Positions 43,404-55,300 of a stretch of 64,000 bases of DNA are shown here, in pieces. The DNA comes from Rhipidocladum racemiflorum. Its lineage: Eukaryota > Streptophyta > Magnoliopsida > Poales > Poaceae. The position numbers were made by a program, and so were the translations under genes. The notes beneath the pieces are model-generated. The model made no database searches and was not told the DNA's origin. It saw only the letters and a program-made list of their open reading frames with translations. Every line of letters begins with the position of its first letter. Positions within the stretch are counted from its first letter, which is position 1. The DNA lies in NCBI GenBank assembly GCA_036346355.1, contig CM070572.1:31533944-31597943 (forward strand), read 5' to 3'.

Positions 43404-46193
43404 ATGACCACCACTTCCGGCTCCGGGGTTGCAACAACCTCGTCGTCATCCTCTTCTTCTCTATCTGGGATCTTGCCAACGCCGTCGTTCAGCCATATGG
43501 TGAACGTTAAGCTGACACAAGAGAATTATTTGTTATGGATAGCACAACTCCTACCCTACCTCAAGAGCCAAGGTCTCGTCGGCTACATCGACGGCTCCAT
43601 TGCCTGTCCAAGCCAAACCATCACCGTCGCGCCCACTGAAGATGAAGGTGGACGTCGCATTGCTGTCAACCCTGAGTACACCAATTGGTACTACCAGGAT
43701 CAATTCGTCCTGAGCGCTATCCTATCCTCACTTACTGAGGAGGTGCTCGGGAGCGTCATCGGCTTGACCACATCACGCGATGTATGGCGTACGATCGAGA
43801 AGATGTATGCATCAGGCTCGCGTGCACGGATTATGCAAATCCGCATGCAGCTCACCACAATTCAGAAAGGGGAGCTTTCAATTGCTGAATACTTTCGCAA
43901 AGTAAAGCGTCTTGCCGATACTCTCTCTGCCATTGGCAAACCACTTGAGGATGAAGAGTTGATCGCGTACATGCTGCGCGGTCTCGGCCCTGACTATGAT
44001 CCACTCGTCACCAGCATTACGACGCGTGCTGATGCCTACTCCGTCAGTGATGTCTACGCGCATATGCTCAGTTTTGAGATGCGTCAAGAACATAACAATA
44101 ATGTTGTTCAGGTATCTTCTAACATTGCCAACAGAAGTAATTCAGGTCGTGGAAGAGGTCGCAATGGGCGAGGACGATTCCGTGGTGGAGGTTGTTTCCA
44201 AGGCAACAACAATGGACGACCAAACCAAAATAATTGCCCCCGAGATGTACAGTGCCAAGTCTGTCATAAGACAGGACACGATGCGGCTCGGTGCTGGCAT
44301 CGATTTGATCACAGTTATCAAGCAGATGATACAACCAAGGTTGCTGCATCAGTCTCCAATAGCAACAACTACACCCTTGATCCGAATTGGTATGTTGATA
44401 CCGGAGCAACGGATCACATCACCAATGATCTGGAAAGACTGACCACCAAGGAGCACTACACTGGAGGAGATCAAATTCAGGTTGCTAATGGAGTAGGTTT
44501 GTCTATTGCTCACATTGGTTATTCTAGCATTGCTGGTTCAGTTCGTCCTCTTCATCTTAATCATCTTTTACATGCCCCGAAAATTGCTAAACACCTTATT
44601 TCTGTTCGCAAATTAGCCACTGATAATGATGCAATTGTTGAATTTCATCCCAACTGTTTCTTTGTCAAGGATCGAGCAACCAAATCAACCCTTCTCACAC
44701 GCAGGTGTAGAAATGGCCTCTACTTTCTACCAAATAAGCAGCCCAGACATGCCTTGTTGTCTGCCAAGATCACTCACGAGCAGTGGCATAGAAGACTTGG
44801 ACATCCAGCTCCTCGAGTACTTCTTCAAGTTCTACATAAGAATAATATTGTTGTAGATACAAATGCCTCCTCGATTTGTGATGCATGCCAACAAGGAAAG
44901 GCTCATCAACTCCCTTTTAATTCTTCATCCAGTGTATCTACAACACCCTTGCAACTTATCCATACTGATGTTTGGGGGCCAGCCCTCCCATCAGTCAATA
45001 ATTCAAAATACTATGTTTCTTTCATTGATGATTTCAGTAAGTATGTTTGGATCTACTGTCTGAAGAAAAAATCTGAAGTTGAGACTGTTTTTCTTCAGTT
45101 TCAGAAACTTGTAGAACAATTGCTCAATGCTAAAATTCATTCAATCCAATCGGATTGGGGTGGTGAATACCATCGGTTGCATACCTATTTTAAGAACAAT
45201 GGCATAGAACATCGTATTTCTTGTCCACACACGCACCAACAAAATGGAGCTGCCGAAAGGAAGCACATACATATTGTAGAAACATGCATTTCTCTCCTTG
45301 CTCAGTCTCATATGCCCTTGCGATTCTGGGATGAAGCCTTTAATACTGCATGTTATCTGATAAATAGAATGCCTAGTCGTACTATTGAATATGACACTCC
45401 TTTCTACAAACTCTTTCATCACAAGCCTGATTATTCATTCTTACGGGTGTTTGGATGTGCATGTTGGCCCAATTTGAGGCCATACAACTCTAAGAAACTA
45501 GATTTCAGAACAAGACAGTGTATCTTTTTAGGATATAGTCCTTCTCATAAAGGCTACAAATGTTTTGATCGATCCACAGGACGTGTTTACATATCTCGCG
45601 ATGTTGTTTTTGATGAGAATGTATTCCCTTTTATCAACCAGTCTCCTACACAAACACCATCACCGAGCCCCTCACAACAATCAACAGTCCTACCTGTGGT
45701 ATCCAGATATTCAGAACAACTTCTCATTCCTAACTGTTTAGCCCATAACTCTATCTCTAATGAACCAGCAATTGTTAGTCATCATTTGAGCAATGGACAG
45801 ACTGATGCAGAAGCACCTAACGTTGATATCTCTAGTATGAATTCTTCTCCTACAGGGTCATCAGCTGATCGAATGGTGCAGACTCAGGAAGAAATTGAAC
45901 CTGATGCACACCTTCCAAATGCAACTGATGAAGAGTCTTTGACCGCAGGGGGAAAACAGCATCAAATGCAAACCAGACTTCGTAACAATATTATCAAGCC
46001 AAAGGAATTCACAGATGGAACCATCCGGTATTCAGGAACCAATCACCGGTTTACTGGGATAGTCACTAATAGAAATAACTTTATCATCTGTGAGCCTCAA
46101 AGTCTGCAGGAAGCCTTGGGAAGTCCAGAATGGCGTCAAGCTATGGACTCTGAGTATGGTGCACTAATAAAAAATGATACATGGGACTTAGTG
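43404..46193 (+). pseudogene. copia Gag-protease-integrase (5' part of a split polyprotein)
   Basis: The ATG at 43404 (MTTTSGSGVA) is preferred over the in-frame ATG at 43359 inside the LTR. Domains in order: Gag (KLTQENYLLWIAQLLPYL, about residue 36), one zinc knuckle (CQVCHKTGHDAARC, about 44255), aspartic protease (NWYVDTGATDHIT, about 44390), GAG-pre-integrase (EQWHRRLGHPAP, about 44780) and integrase (LIHTDVWGP about 44960; DDFSKYVWIYCLK; QSDWGGEYH, where the usual DGGGEY has Trp; HQQNGAAERKH). The frame then enters the RT and stops being copia sequence at 46194, where the solo LTR is inserted. It is broken and non-functional as it stands. Confidence 0.92.
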
Positions 46194-49100
46194 TGTCAAG
46201 GCCCCAAGTTCCAAAAGTTCTGAGACATCCGGAGTATCGGGATCAGCATCCGGAGTGTCCGGATCCAACCCGGAATGTCCGGATAAATGTCCGGAGTATC
46301 CGGATTGGGCTGACCGAACGCCCCAACCCGGAGTGTCCGGACCAAACGTCCGGAGTGTCCGGGTTAGTGTTACCGAAGACCCCAACCCGGAGTCTCCGGG
46401 TTGGCGTCCGGAGAGTCCGGTATTTGCGGGGGTTTAGTATAAAAGTCCCATTTCGTGGCTCCCCTCCATTCCTTCTCCCCCATGTTGTTTCCCCACTCCT
46501 TGGTGCTACTCCCCTCCACCCTAGCTTCACTCCGGTGAGCTTCCCACCGGCCGGTGACCCTCCGTGGCTCCTCCCCGGCGACTCCTCCATCCCCGGGAAC
46601 TCCTCCTCCCGCCGACTTCTCCTTCCTCCAACCGGCATTGTTCTCCTCCATCATCCTTGGAGGTAGGTCTTTCTCTTGGGGGTTGATTCGTGGGATTCTT
46701 GGGTTCTAAGACTATCCATGGTGGGTTAGGGTTTAGGTTTGGATTGGGAGTTTGGATTTGGATCTTGAGCTCTAGGGTTTTGGGTGTAGTGATTCTAGGG
46801 TTGGTTTGGGGCTTGGATTGATGAATGTGGGTACTAGTAAGGTAGATCGGGTAGTGGTGATGCCAATCCATGGGCCGATTAGAGTCGGCTTGTGGTTTTG
46901 TAGTTGGGTGTCGTTTTCTCAAGGTTTGGCTAGCTTGAAGTTCCCTCGGCCTTGCCGCGTGTAGGAATGTCATAGATCGGGTCCCCGCGGTGCCGTGGGA
47001 CTTGGCGGCACCTCGGTCCGTTGAGTAGTAGGGTGAGATGCGCCAGGTTCGGAGTGTCCGGACACCCAGTCCGGAGTATCCGCCCTAGGCCAGAGTATCC
47101 GGACACAAGGTCCGGAGTATCCGGGTTATCCGGACTGTCCGGATCAAATAACCGGACTGTCCGGGTTAGGGTATTCTGTCCGGTTTCGTTAACCTGTTCG
47201 GTCGCGTTGTTTCGTCGGGGTTTTTCCTTATGTGTTCTTTTCATTGGCATGGCATGCATCTCATTTTGCATTGTACTCGTGTAGGGAGCGATCCCGCGGG
47301 ACTTGACGCCGCGGTGACCGAGGGTGCGACCGGAGAGCCAGTTACTACCGACCCACAAGCAGAAGAACAAGGCAAGCACCTAAGCATATTCAACCTTTAT
47401 GTAAATGTATTTTTGTGAATAAACTGCTACATGATTGGTTAAGTGATGCATTAGGAATTAAATTGAGGGATAGGTCTAGATCCCATTTGCTGCACATACA
47501 TTCGTTGGTAATTGTTGAACACATTCTTTGGAACTAGATTACGGGTAAAATAAATGAGTCCATGCTTAATCGTGCTTAGAGGTCGGGGTTCGGGCCAAGT
47601 GACGGAGGGTTCTGTCACTTGCGGTTGTTTTTATTACACACATACTACATTATGTTGGACTTGGAATTTGGAAAGGTTTTGGAAAGAAATGAATTGTGGA
47701 CCGGGCGGGGAGTTGGTGCATTTGGGTATGGAGACTCAAATGTGTATCCCCGTCTGTGTCAGTTAAGGACCGATCCGTAAGTGGAATAAGATTGAGCACA
47801 CCCCGGTTGGTCGCATGCCCGATTATGGTACGGTAAGCCACTCTTTCTCTCATACGGAATCGATGGACCGTAACTTCCTGTGGTTGGGCGTGGTTGAGGG
47901 CGAGGCTTAGGCCGACTCTCGAGCGCCAAGCCGGGCTTGGGGCTGCTCGAGGGGGTGCTAGGTTTTCGGGCCACAGGAGGACGCTTCAGCGATTGGGTAT
48001 GATTGGGAGGGGGTTGACACTAGGCCCTTGTGGTAAGTGTCGTGCGATCAATGCTTCCCTGCAGGGTTAATTAAGCGATTCGAATTGCCGCGCTCTCGGA
48101 TATGAGCAAGGTTGATCCGAACTTCTTCTGCGTAGTAAACAACTTGAACTTGTGGTTCGCCGTTGGGCTTGAGCTAAATTTTGATATGAGATGACTTGTT
48201 TTACCTTCTGTTAAATTACAATATCCTGCTAGAAGTAGGTGCTGTTACAACTGCTAACTATATTGAGAAAAACTTGAGTAGATGACAAAAATTGAAACAA
48301 AGTTAAGCATTTCCGCACTTTTAACCTAAGCCTGTTTACCTTGCTACCGCCAAATGCATCTCCTATGGAGTCGGTCTTATATGGACCCCGGGTAAGTCTT
48401 GCGAGTACCTTTTGTACTCATGCTTCTGCTTTGTGGTTTTCAGGTGAGGATCAGGTGGGTGGATGCGAGTTCTGCCCAGATCTTGCCTCTCGGACTCCAA
48501 GTGGGCACCGAGTAGAGGCTTAGCACGTCGTTGTCTGCGCCCGGGAGTGTTCAGGGGCAGAACACTTCCGGAGATGTCTTATTTTGCTTGATATGGTGGT
48601 TGATCTTTTGTTGTATAGATAGATGCGGTTGTTGGGCTTTTGGATTTGGTAATGGACGCTTACGCGTATGTCGGGTTCCGTATGCGTTTTCTTTGACTGT
48701 TGATACTACTGTGGTGCTGTGGTTGTCGTTTTTACTTTCCATATATGTATATTCTGCAACTGTGTTTTCTTGTCTGCTGAGTGGATGTCCGTAGAAGCTA
48801 GATTGGTCATGCCGAAATTTTCTGATTTCGGAGTCTTGGTCTTTTTCCCCGTTCTTACCTAGTTTAGAGTCTTGGCGTTGTTTTTGATCTTGGTTTGGTG
48901 GTTGTCGGGTTCGTCTTTGTGCCGTGTGTTTCCGCTTGCGTGTGGTTTGGAAGGTTTCGGGTTCGTTGCCCCCTTTGTGCAAATTGAGTTGATAACGGCA
49001 TTGGGAACCGGTATGTGAGGATCCTGGGCGTGTTTCGGGTCGCATACCGGGGGAATACCGGGATGGTTGTCGAATTGTTGGGATGTTTTCTTGAAGTTGT

Positions 49101-49220
49101 CTCGATTGGGCTTGGGTGTTAGCACTGAGATCACCTTCGGTGATTCGTTGCTAGGATCCAAATCCGAGGGGAGTGACTGTTCATCCAACAACTCGAGGAC
49201 GATCTGGGCGGCTCCTCACA
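46194..49220 (+). mobile_element. 3.0-kb probable solo LTR of a Ty3/gypsy element
   Basis: Starts TGTCAAGGCCCCAAG, ends GGCGGCTCCTCACA, and is flanked by TAGTG at 46189-46193 and 49221-49225: TG...CA with a 5-bp duplication. No coding region and no internal primer site or second LTR were seen, so it is more likely a solo LTR than a full element. A TATA box (GTATAAAAG) is at 46436-46444. Two clusters of CCGGAGTGTCCGG-type palindromes lie at 46226-46430 and 47045-47190. Large LTRs with CCGGA repeats occur in grass chromoviruses. The family assignment is inferred. Confidence 0.85.
46436..46444 (+). promoter_or_regulatory. TATA box in the solo LTR
   Basis: GTATAAAAG follows directly after the first CCGGA array, with a C/T-rich leader downstream. 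This is the expected layout of an LTR promoter. Confidence 0.55.
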
Positions 49221-49225
49221 TAGTG

Positions 49226-50680
49226 CCACCAAAGAAAGGTGTTAATCTGATTGACAGTCGTTGGGTATATAAAATTAAAAGAAGAGCTGATGGTTCGGTG
49301 GATAGGTTCAAGGCCAGATTAGTGGCAAAGGGATTCAAACAAAGGTATGGTCTTGATTACTTGGACACTTACAGTCCTGTTGTCAAACCCTCCACTGATC
49401 GGATTATATTGTCTCTTGCAATTTCACAGCAATGGAGCATTAGACAAATCGATATACAGAATGCTTTTCTGCATGGTATTCTTCAAGAAGAAGTGTATAT
49501 GAAACAACCACCAGGGTATGAAGATCCAGACAAGCCTTCAAATTATATATGTCGACTTAAAAAGGCTCTTTATGGTTTGAAACAGGCTCCAAGGGCATGG
49601 CGTTTTAGTTTGACCAGTAAACTACAAGAACTTGGGTTTACTTCTTCAAAGGCTGATAGCTCATTGTTTATCTTCTGTCAGAAGGGTATCACTATGTATA
49701 TGTTGATCTATGTAGATGACATTATAATTGCGAGCTCTTCTTCAAGTGCAACTGACAATTTGGTCAAGAAATTGATGACAAGTTTTGCAGTCAAAGATCT
49801 TGGTTCACTCCACTACTTCCTAGGAGTAGAAGTCAAACAGGAAAATGATGGCATTTTTCTCTCTCAAAGAAGATATGCTTCTGATCTTCTTCAAAGAGCC
49901 AGTATGATGAACTGCAAACCAATCTCTACTCCAATGGCATCCAATGAAAAATTGTCTAGAGATCAAGGGAAGACTCTGAATGAGGATCAATGTCTTCAGT
50001 ATAGAAGTATTGTTGGAGGTTTGCAGTATCTACAGATGACTCGACCAGATCTTTCCTTTCCAGTCAATTGAGTGTGTCAATTTGTTCATCAACCTACTGA
50101 TGTTCATTGGGCTGCTGTCAAAAGGATTTTACGGTATATAAAAGGGACTATTGATCAAGGCTTGAGGATTGAAAGATCTCAAACAAATAGACTTAATGCA
50201 TTTTCGGATGCTGACTGGGCTGGTAGCCCTGAAGATCGGCGATCAACCAGTGGATATGCAGTCTTTCTGGGCATGAATCTTGTGTCATGGAGCTCAAGGA
50301 AGCAAGCAACAGTCTCAAGATCAAGCACTGAGGCTGAGTATAAGGCCATAGCCAATGTGACTGCTGAGTTAATCTGGATCCAATCATTGTTAAAGGAACT
50401 TGGCGTTTTTCAGCAGAAGTGTCCGCTTCTTTGGTGTGATAACCTTGGTGCAACCTATCTAACGGCGAATCCCATGTTTCATGCCAGAACTAAACATATT
50501 GAGGTTGATTTCCACTTTGTTCGTGAACAAGTCGCACGAAAGGCAATGGAAGTAAGGTTCATTTCTTCAAAGGATCAACTGGCAGATATTTTTACCAAAC
50601 CGTTGTCAAGAGCTCTGTTTATCTCAAATTGTCGCAATCTGAATCTGGGCATCCCAGTTAAGATTGAGGGAGGCTGTTAG
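49226..50680 (+). pseudogene. copia reverse transcriptase-RNase H (3' part of a split polyprotein)
   Basis: Resumes the same frame as the upstream part once the solo LTR and one TAGTG are discounted. RT landmarks: DRFKARLVAKGFKQ (about 49310), IDIQNAFLHGILQEEVYMKQ (about 49450), KALYGLKQAPRAW (about 49565) and the catalytic LIYVDDIII (about 49705). RNase H: FSDADWAGSPEDRRSTSGYA (about 50200), SSTEAEYKA (about 50325) and TKHIEVDFHFVREQV (about 50495). A TGA at 50069-50071 interrupts the RT-RNase H junction where an Arg codon (CGA) is usual. Ends ADIFTKPL and a stop at 50678-50680. Non-functional. Confidence 0.93.
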
Positions 50681-50931
50681 AGCATATAGTCGCTGGTTAT
50701 CTGCAGAATGAAATGAATAATACATCGTAGTTGTAGCTGTGTACATGTGTGTACTGAGTGCGTGCATGGTGACCGAGTCTCACTGCGTGATGACCGCGCC
50801 ATGATAGGCATGATAGGCAGGCCGTTGGCGTAACTGACGGCTATGCTTATCATGGTTTTCTATATGAATAGATTGATCCATTGAGGATCTGTGCGCTTCA
50901 ACTAAAATCAAACCAGTGTGTGCATTTTACA
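50675..50931 (+). repeat. 3' LTR of the copia element at 43116-50931
   Basis: 257 bp, differing from the 5' LTR at only about two sites (GAGCATATAGTCGCTGG against GAACATATAGTCGTTGG). Confidence 0.95.
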
Positions 50932-50936
50932 CAACA

Positions 50937-51646
50937 TGCTCGGTTGTGCTGGACGTACGGGCGCTATTCGCATTCTACTTCTTAATAATAAGATGATTTC
51001 AACGTGGCAAACGCTATAGAACAAATGGCATCGATTTGTTTTCTAAACTAGCCAGTCTTTACATAAAGAACGGTATATGGTATTTGTCAAAATAATCAAT
51101 CGGCATTAAGAACATGCACAACAAATCATAGCCGCTTCATGTATGTAATATATATATGTGTATCATTAATTTACCACTCGATCACACAAGCACTTGAGTA
51201 AAGATTATTAACTATTACATCCCCGATCGATCGAACTAGCTCGACGCATCTATATAGGCATGCATTAGTACTACCAGCAAATTGAACTACTAGCTTAATT
51301 AATTAGGTACGTACACACAACATGCATAATTACCCAGACGGCTCACACACACACACACACACACACAGCTGAGCTCTCTTAGTTCCATATTAGTCCTCAT
51401 CCATGCATCATATCTTCCACTGTGATCCCCCTCGATTCTCCTCCTTGCATCAGTCATGCATACATACACTGCATGCACCCATGCATACATCTCTGCAAAT
51501 AAACAAAGAAATTTCATAGGATCAACACATCATGTGATTGATTAAGGAAACACTGTTATTAATTGCCATGTTTAAGTATATGATATCCATATATACACAC
51601 CTGAGTGAACAGATGTGCAGCTAGTGCATGCATGTGTACGTCGTTC
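50937..51646. other. 3' flank of the MADS-box gene
   Basis: Non-coding. Includes a (CA)n microsatellite at 51343-51367 and many GCATG and CATGCAT phrases. Part of it is probably 3'UTR of the minus-strand MADS gene. Confidence 0.45.
51343..51367. repeat. (CA)n microsatellite
   Basis: About 12 perfect CA units. Confidence 0.9.
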
Positions 51647-53774
51647 TTACCACAGCTGCAGGCCGTGGCCACCGGCTTGGAGGCTACTGCAGGCCTGGTC
51701 CTGCAGGTTGGGCTGAGTAGGCTGAAGCCGGAAGCCGCCGACAGCGGCGTCGCCTTGCAGCTGCGCCGGCGACGTCAGCTGCAGCGCCGTGCTCGACGAC
51801 TCCTCGCCGTAGTACGCCGCGGGATGACCGAAGACCGCCGCTGCCGGCGTCAACATAGACAGCACCGGTGCCATCTCCCCCATCTTCACGTCGCCGCCCA
51901 CGGCCTGCTGGTTCTCGTTGATCTGAAAGAATCAAGATGTGTGGCACAATTGATCGCTGCACTACACGTGCTTGAAGAACACAATTATTCCAAGCAAACT
52001 ACTCTGCTTAATTACCATGCGGCACAGGAAGCTGTTCTGGTCTTCCAAGATGTGCTCCTGTTGATATATTAGTCGTTACACAAAGATTAACCATGCATTT
52101 ATTCACGCATCAGGTGTGTAACATCAATTAGTGGATCTATGAGAACTTAACTTACACAACGCATGTTGTGTTCTTGGTCTCAAAGAATTAATTAATGATA
52201 TATGCCATACATTACCTTGCGACGTAAGTTGTCGAGCTGCTGGTTCAGGAGCTGATGCTGCAAGCAGATGCATGCATTGATCAGGCCAGTGATGTAGCTA
52301 ACAAAATGCTGCCATGGGAAATTGACTCTGAAGATCTACAGCGGTACGTACCTTTCTTGCGCGGATTTTGGTGACGGAGTACTCGAGCTGCTGCTCGAGA
52401 TCGTTGATGTCGGCCAGGTCGAGGGAGGTGAGGTCGTCGCCGGTGTACCTCCTGATGCCCGTCTCCAGCTTGTCCATCTCATTCCTCATCCGTGTCATCT
52501 CCACAAATATGTGCTGCATGCGCTCATGCAAGAATTAAAGTTAATTAATCTGTAGATATATGCGCGTGCTATTTTTAGCACTAAATTAAGCATGCCGATT
52601 AAATGATTTGTGTGCATGTGTGTTGTACCTGATCGTGGTTGATCTCCTCGAAGTGGCTGTTGGTGACGGTCTGGTACTGCTCAATGAGCTCCCTCAAGCT
52701 AGATTATCAAATTATGTAACAAGTATGTGCATTAGTATTTTAGTTAATTAGCACGCTCACGTACGATTGCTACATGCATCTACTTAATTCTGAATAATAC
52801 TGTATGACTAATTCATGCAAAAGGGGATCTAATTTTTTATGCATCTCAGATAAATTAATTGAGAAATTAATTTTTTATGAGCATTTTCTTGATGGTGTGT
52901 ACTAAAGTGAACAGAACAATTCAGTTCAAGGCGTGATCTGTTGGAACTACACCAATTTACAGTAGCAATTTGCAGCAAGTTATTAGCTTCTACCAGAACT
53001 AGGGTGTTTACATGTATAGTCTTGCACTGCTCAGATTGAGAATTTTAGGAGCACATACGGTAAGATAAACAATCATACTTCTTGTCCAAAATTTTCCCTT
53101 TTGATTTTGGGTTCTTCACTGAATATAAGCAGCTAACATCCATGCATGTAGTTATCAACATCGACCCGAATAAAGAGTTTGTATAATTGGTGATAGAATC
53201 ATACACAACATGAACCACAGAGGGTCAGATCGAGGCGCTTACAGACCAAGAAATCCCTCAAAATTAAGCTTTGATGACATATTAAATGAGTAGGAAGATC
53301 TCAAGACTAGATAAAAACGATGTGTTCAATATCATGCATGAGATGAAGTAGTATATAAGTGAAACATACATTATATGCACAGATCAAATGATCAGAAATT
53401 ATTGAGCAAAGAAAGCAAGGGGAAAAACTACAAAGTGTAGTAATTAATTGTCTCTGCAAAACCTAGAACAAGGTAGAAAAAACTTAAATCTCCTGGTGTT
53501 TGAGAAATTAACAAGAAACCAAAATCAATCATGATGCATCTCACACAAGAGAAGGAATAGCTGATACATGAACAAGGCATACAGACCTGCAAGTAGGGCT
53601 GCAGTACTCGAACATCCTGCCAGTGCTGGAGAAGATGACGACGCCGACGCGCGCGTCACACAGCACGGCGAGCTCGTTGGACTTCTTAAGCAGCCCTCCC
53701 CGGCGTTTGGAGAAGGTGACCTGCCGGTTCGTCGCGTTCTCGATCCTCTTGATCTCGATCTTCCCACGGCCCAT
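51647..53774 (-). CDS. MADS29: MIKC MADS-box transcription factor, Bsister type (MADS29-like)
   Basis: A DNA-binding regulator of the Bsister clade; in grasses it acts in ovule and seed maternal tissue. Minus-strand exons: 53774-53587, 52698-52629, 52513-52352, 52257-52216, 52057-52016 and 51922-51647. Phases agree and total 259 residues. MADS domain: MGRGKIEIKRIENATNRQVT, KRRGGLLKKSNELAVLCDAR, then VGVVIFSSTGRMFEYCSPT. I region: LRELIEQYQTVTNSHFEEIN. K-box: HIFVEMTRMRNEMDKLETGI through LEQQLEYSVTKIRARK, HQLLNQQLDNLRRK and EHILEDQNSFLCRM. The tail ends GGHGLQLW, which I recall from rice MADS29. The 162-base third exon equals the usual 62+100-base exons 3 and 4 joined. Intron 1 is 888 bases. 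A 5'UTR intron (about 53835-54127) lies upstream. Intact. Confidence 0.95.
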
Positions 53775-53819
53775 GGCTACGATCGATCTAACGTCTCGAA
53801 TTAATTAAGCTTGTCTTTC

Positions 53820-54150
53820 CTTTCTCCTGCAGGAAGAACAACAAGGGTTAACGTTAGATAATGGATGGATTTAATTTGATGGAATTAACATGTGTCTTGC
53901 AACATGTGTTATGTGCTCAAATTGGATCTAGTCTCATAAAGAAATTGCTCCAACCAATTAAAGGATACAATAAGAAGTAATTTTTTTTTTTTTTTTTTTG
54001 TTGCAGAGATATAGCTCTCTTTGTGAAGAATGAAGTACTAGAAAGAAAAAGGCTCCATTTTCTTGTATTAATCACAAAGATAGAGGTAGCTAGAGAGAGG
54101 AGTAGAGACGTAGTGCTATGCACGTACCTTGTTGTGAAGCGCTTGCTTCA
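53820..54150 (-). other. 5'UTR intron and first non-coding exon of the MADS gene
   Basis: On the minus strand a donor AACAAG|GTACGTGC (about 54127) and an acceptor CTTCCTGCAG (about 53834) bracket about 290 bases upstream of the ATG. A long poly-T/poly-A tract (53981-53999) lies inside. Exon borders are inferred from consensus only. Confidence 0.5.
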
Positions 54151-54180
54151 AAGGATAAGGCAGGAGTGCAGAAGGAGAGA

Positions 54181-54190
54181 CATATATAGA
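54181..54190 (-). promoter_or_regulatory. TATA box of the MADS gene
   Basis: Minus strand TCTATATATG, about 30-40 bases upstream of the presumed transcription start near 54150 and upstream of the inferred non-coding exon. Confidence 0.5.
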
Positions 54191-54199
54191 AGGAGACTA

Positions 54200-54635
54200 A
54201 GGTGTAGTGCTAGCTAGGTCTCCACAGTACTCTCCTGCCCAGGTAAATACTCGGCATGCAGTAACAGTACTTCATTGATGATTTAACTGTAACTAATGCT
54301 AGCTTTTCCTTGGTTTAGATTTACCACTGTAAAAATTAACGTACTGTGTTTCAGGGCATGTACAGTCAAGGTTACACTCAAGCTAGCCAGTGAGTCAAAG
54401 CATGCAACAAAAGTCCACACGAGCAGCATGACTGGCCTGTTCACGCATCTGCATATCTATGTACATGTGTTGCATGCAATGATGCATCCCTGCACATGTG
54501 CACGAGCCTTGTGACGCACACGCTGCAGATCACGCACACGAATTGAGAGGCTGAAACAGTAGTGCAATGCATAGATAGCTGGCTATCCTCGTGCATATTG
54601 CTAGCTCATGAGGGTGCTGCACAATTAATTAATGG
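54200..54635. other. Upstream region of the MADS gene
   Basis: Non-coding, with many GCATGC and CATGCA phrases (RY-like CATGCA, for example 54254, 54400, 54470). In promoters of seed genes such motifs can bind B3 factors. Function is not shown here. Confidence 0.3.
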
Positions 54636-54639
54636 GAGT

Positions 54640-54825
54640 GTATATGTATCATCCGGATGTTTTTGTCCCAAAAAACATCCAAACTTTGGACCGTACGATC
54701 AAAACACACATCCGTAGAATCAACCCACCTTGAATTCAAGGGGGGCCGTGCATTGATCTGAAAGTAAATCCAATGGCCAGGAATTTGGATGATAGTTGCT
54801 AAAGAAAACATCCCGATGAAACTTA
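54640..54825. mobile_element. MITE-like element with CATCCGGATG ends
   Basis: Starts TATCATCCGGATGTTTTTG and ends AAAACATCCCGATGA, imperfectly inverse; about 180 bp, non-coding. Confidence 0.45.
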
Positions 54826-54985
54826 TCAAAACCCTTAATTAATTTAGCTTGTTGCGTGCATGCACTGTACTGCAGTAGAGAGATGGTATATATGCCACGA
54901 ATACATGCGAGTGCGAGGAGGCGTAGCTAGCAACTATCTGTATGCATGCCCTCACAAGGCACCGTGGAAAGCAACGTTGAGCTCA

Positions 54986-55018
54986 GAGAGCTCAGAGAGA
55001 GAGAGAGAGAGAGAGAGG
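54986..55018. repeat. (GA)n microsatellite
   Basis: CTCAGAGAG occurs twice and is then followed by about 12 GA units. Confidence 0.85.
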
Positions 55019-55199
55019 TGTGTATGCGCGCGCGCATGTATGTGGACTTGTAACCACCCTCTGACCGTGTGGCCCAGCGCCGCAGCGCGGTTTCCTCCTT
55101 GCCGATCTTGGCTGGTTCTTGCGGTGGCCATGGCCACAGGCACGGACGAACTAAAAAAGGGCTAGGGGCCGGTGTATTCAACGGCCTCTCAGATTTTCA

Positions 55200-55300
55200 T
55201 TTTTTTTTTTTCGAAATAAGAGCAGAGCTCTACCGATCCATTAAGAAGAGAGTATAAAACTCAGTTTACAGCAACGAATTACAAGGCGGGGAGGGGGGGA
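55200..55300 (-). mobile_element. LINE 3' end remnant
   Basis: A poly-T run followed by TTTTTTCGAAATAAGAGCAG, AGCTCTACCGATCCATTAAG. On the minus strand this matches the CATTAA...TTTCGAAAAAA tail layout of the LINE at 28262-28863. Confidence 0.55.

Larger units (their letters stand above)
43116..50931 (+). mobile_element. Young Ty1/copia retrotransposon with a nested solo LTR
   Basis: Identical-length 257-bp LTRs at 43116-43372 and 50675-50931 differ at about two positions. The target duplication is CAACA (43111-43115 and 50932-50936). The primer-binding site TGGTATCAGAGCC follows the left LTR directly, and the purine tract GATTGAGGGAGGC precedes the right LTR. A single gag-pol frame runs between them but is interrupted by a 3.0-kb insertion (46194-49220) and one stop codon (50069-50071). 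Short LTRs and a single frame fit the Ale/Retrofit group of plant copia elements. The near-identical LTRs mean recent insertion. Confidence 0.96.

Noticed and set aside
47021..47284. Open frames inside the solo LTR
   Set aside because: They consist of the CCGGA palindromes read as peptide; no domain.
51343..51367. CRISPR-like or regulatory reading of the CA repeat
   Set aside because: It is a simple microsatellite in a plant nuclear region; no spacer structure anywhere in the window.
51684..51962. Overlapping open frames on both strands of MADS exon 6
   Set aside because: They are shadow frames of the GC-rich final coding exon.
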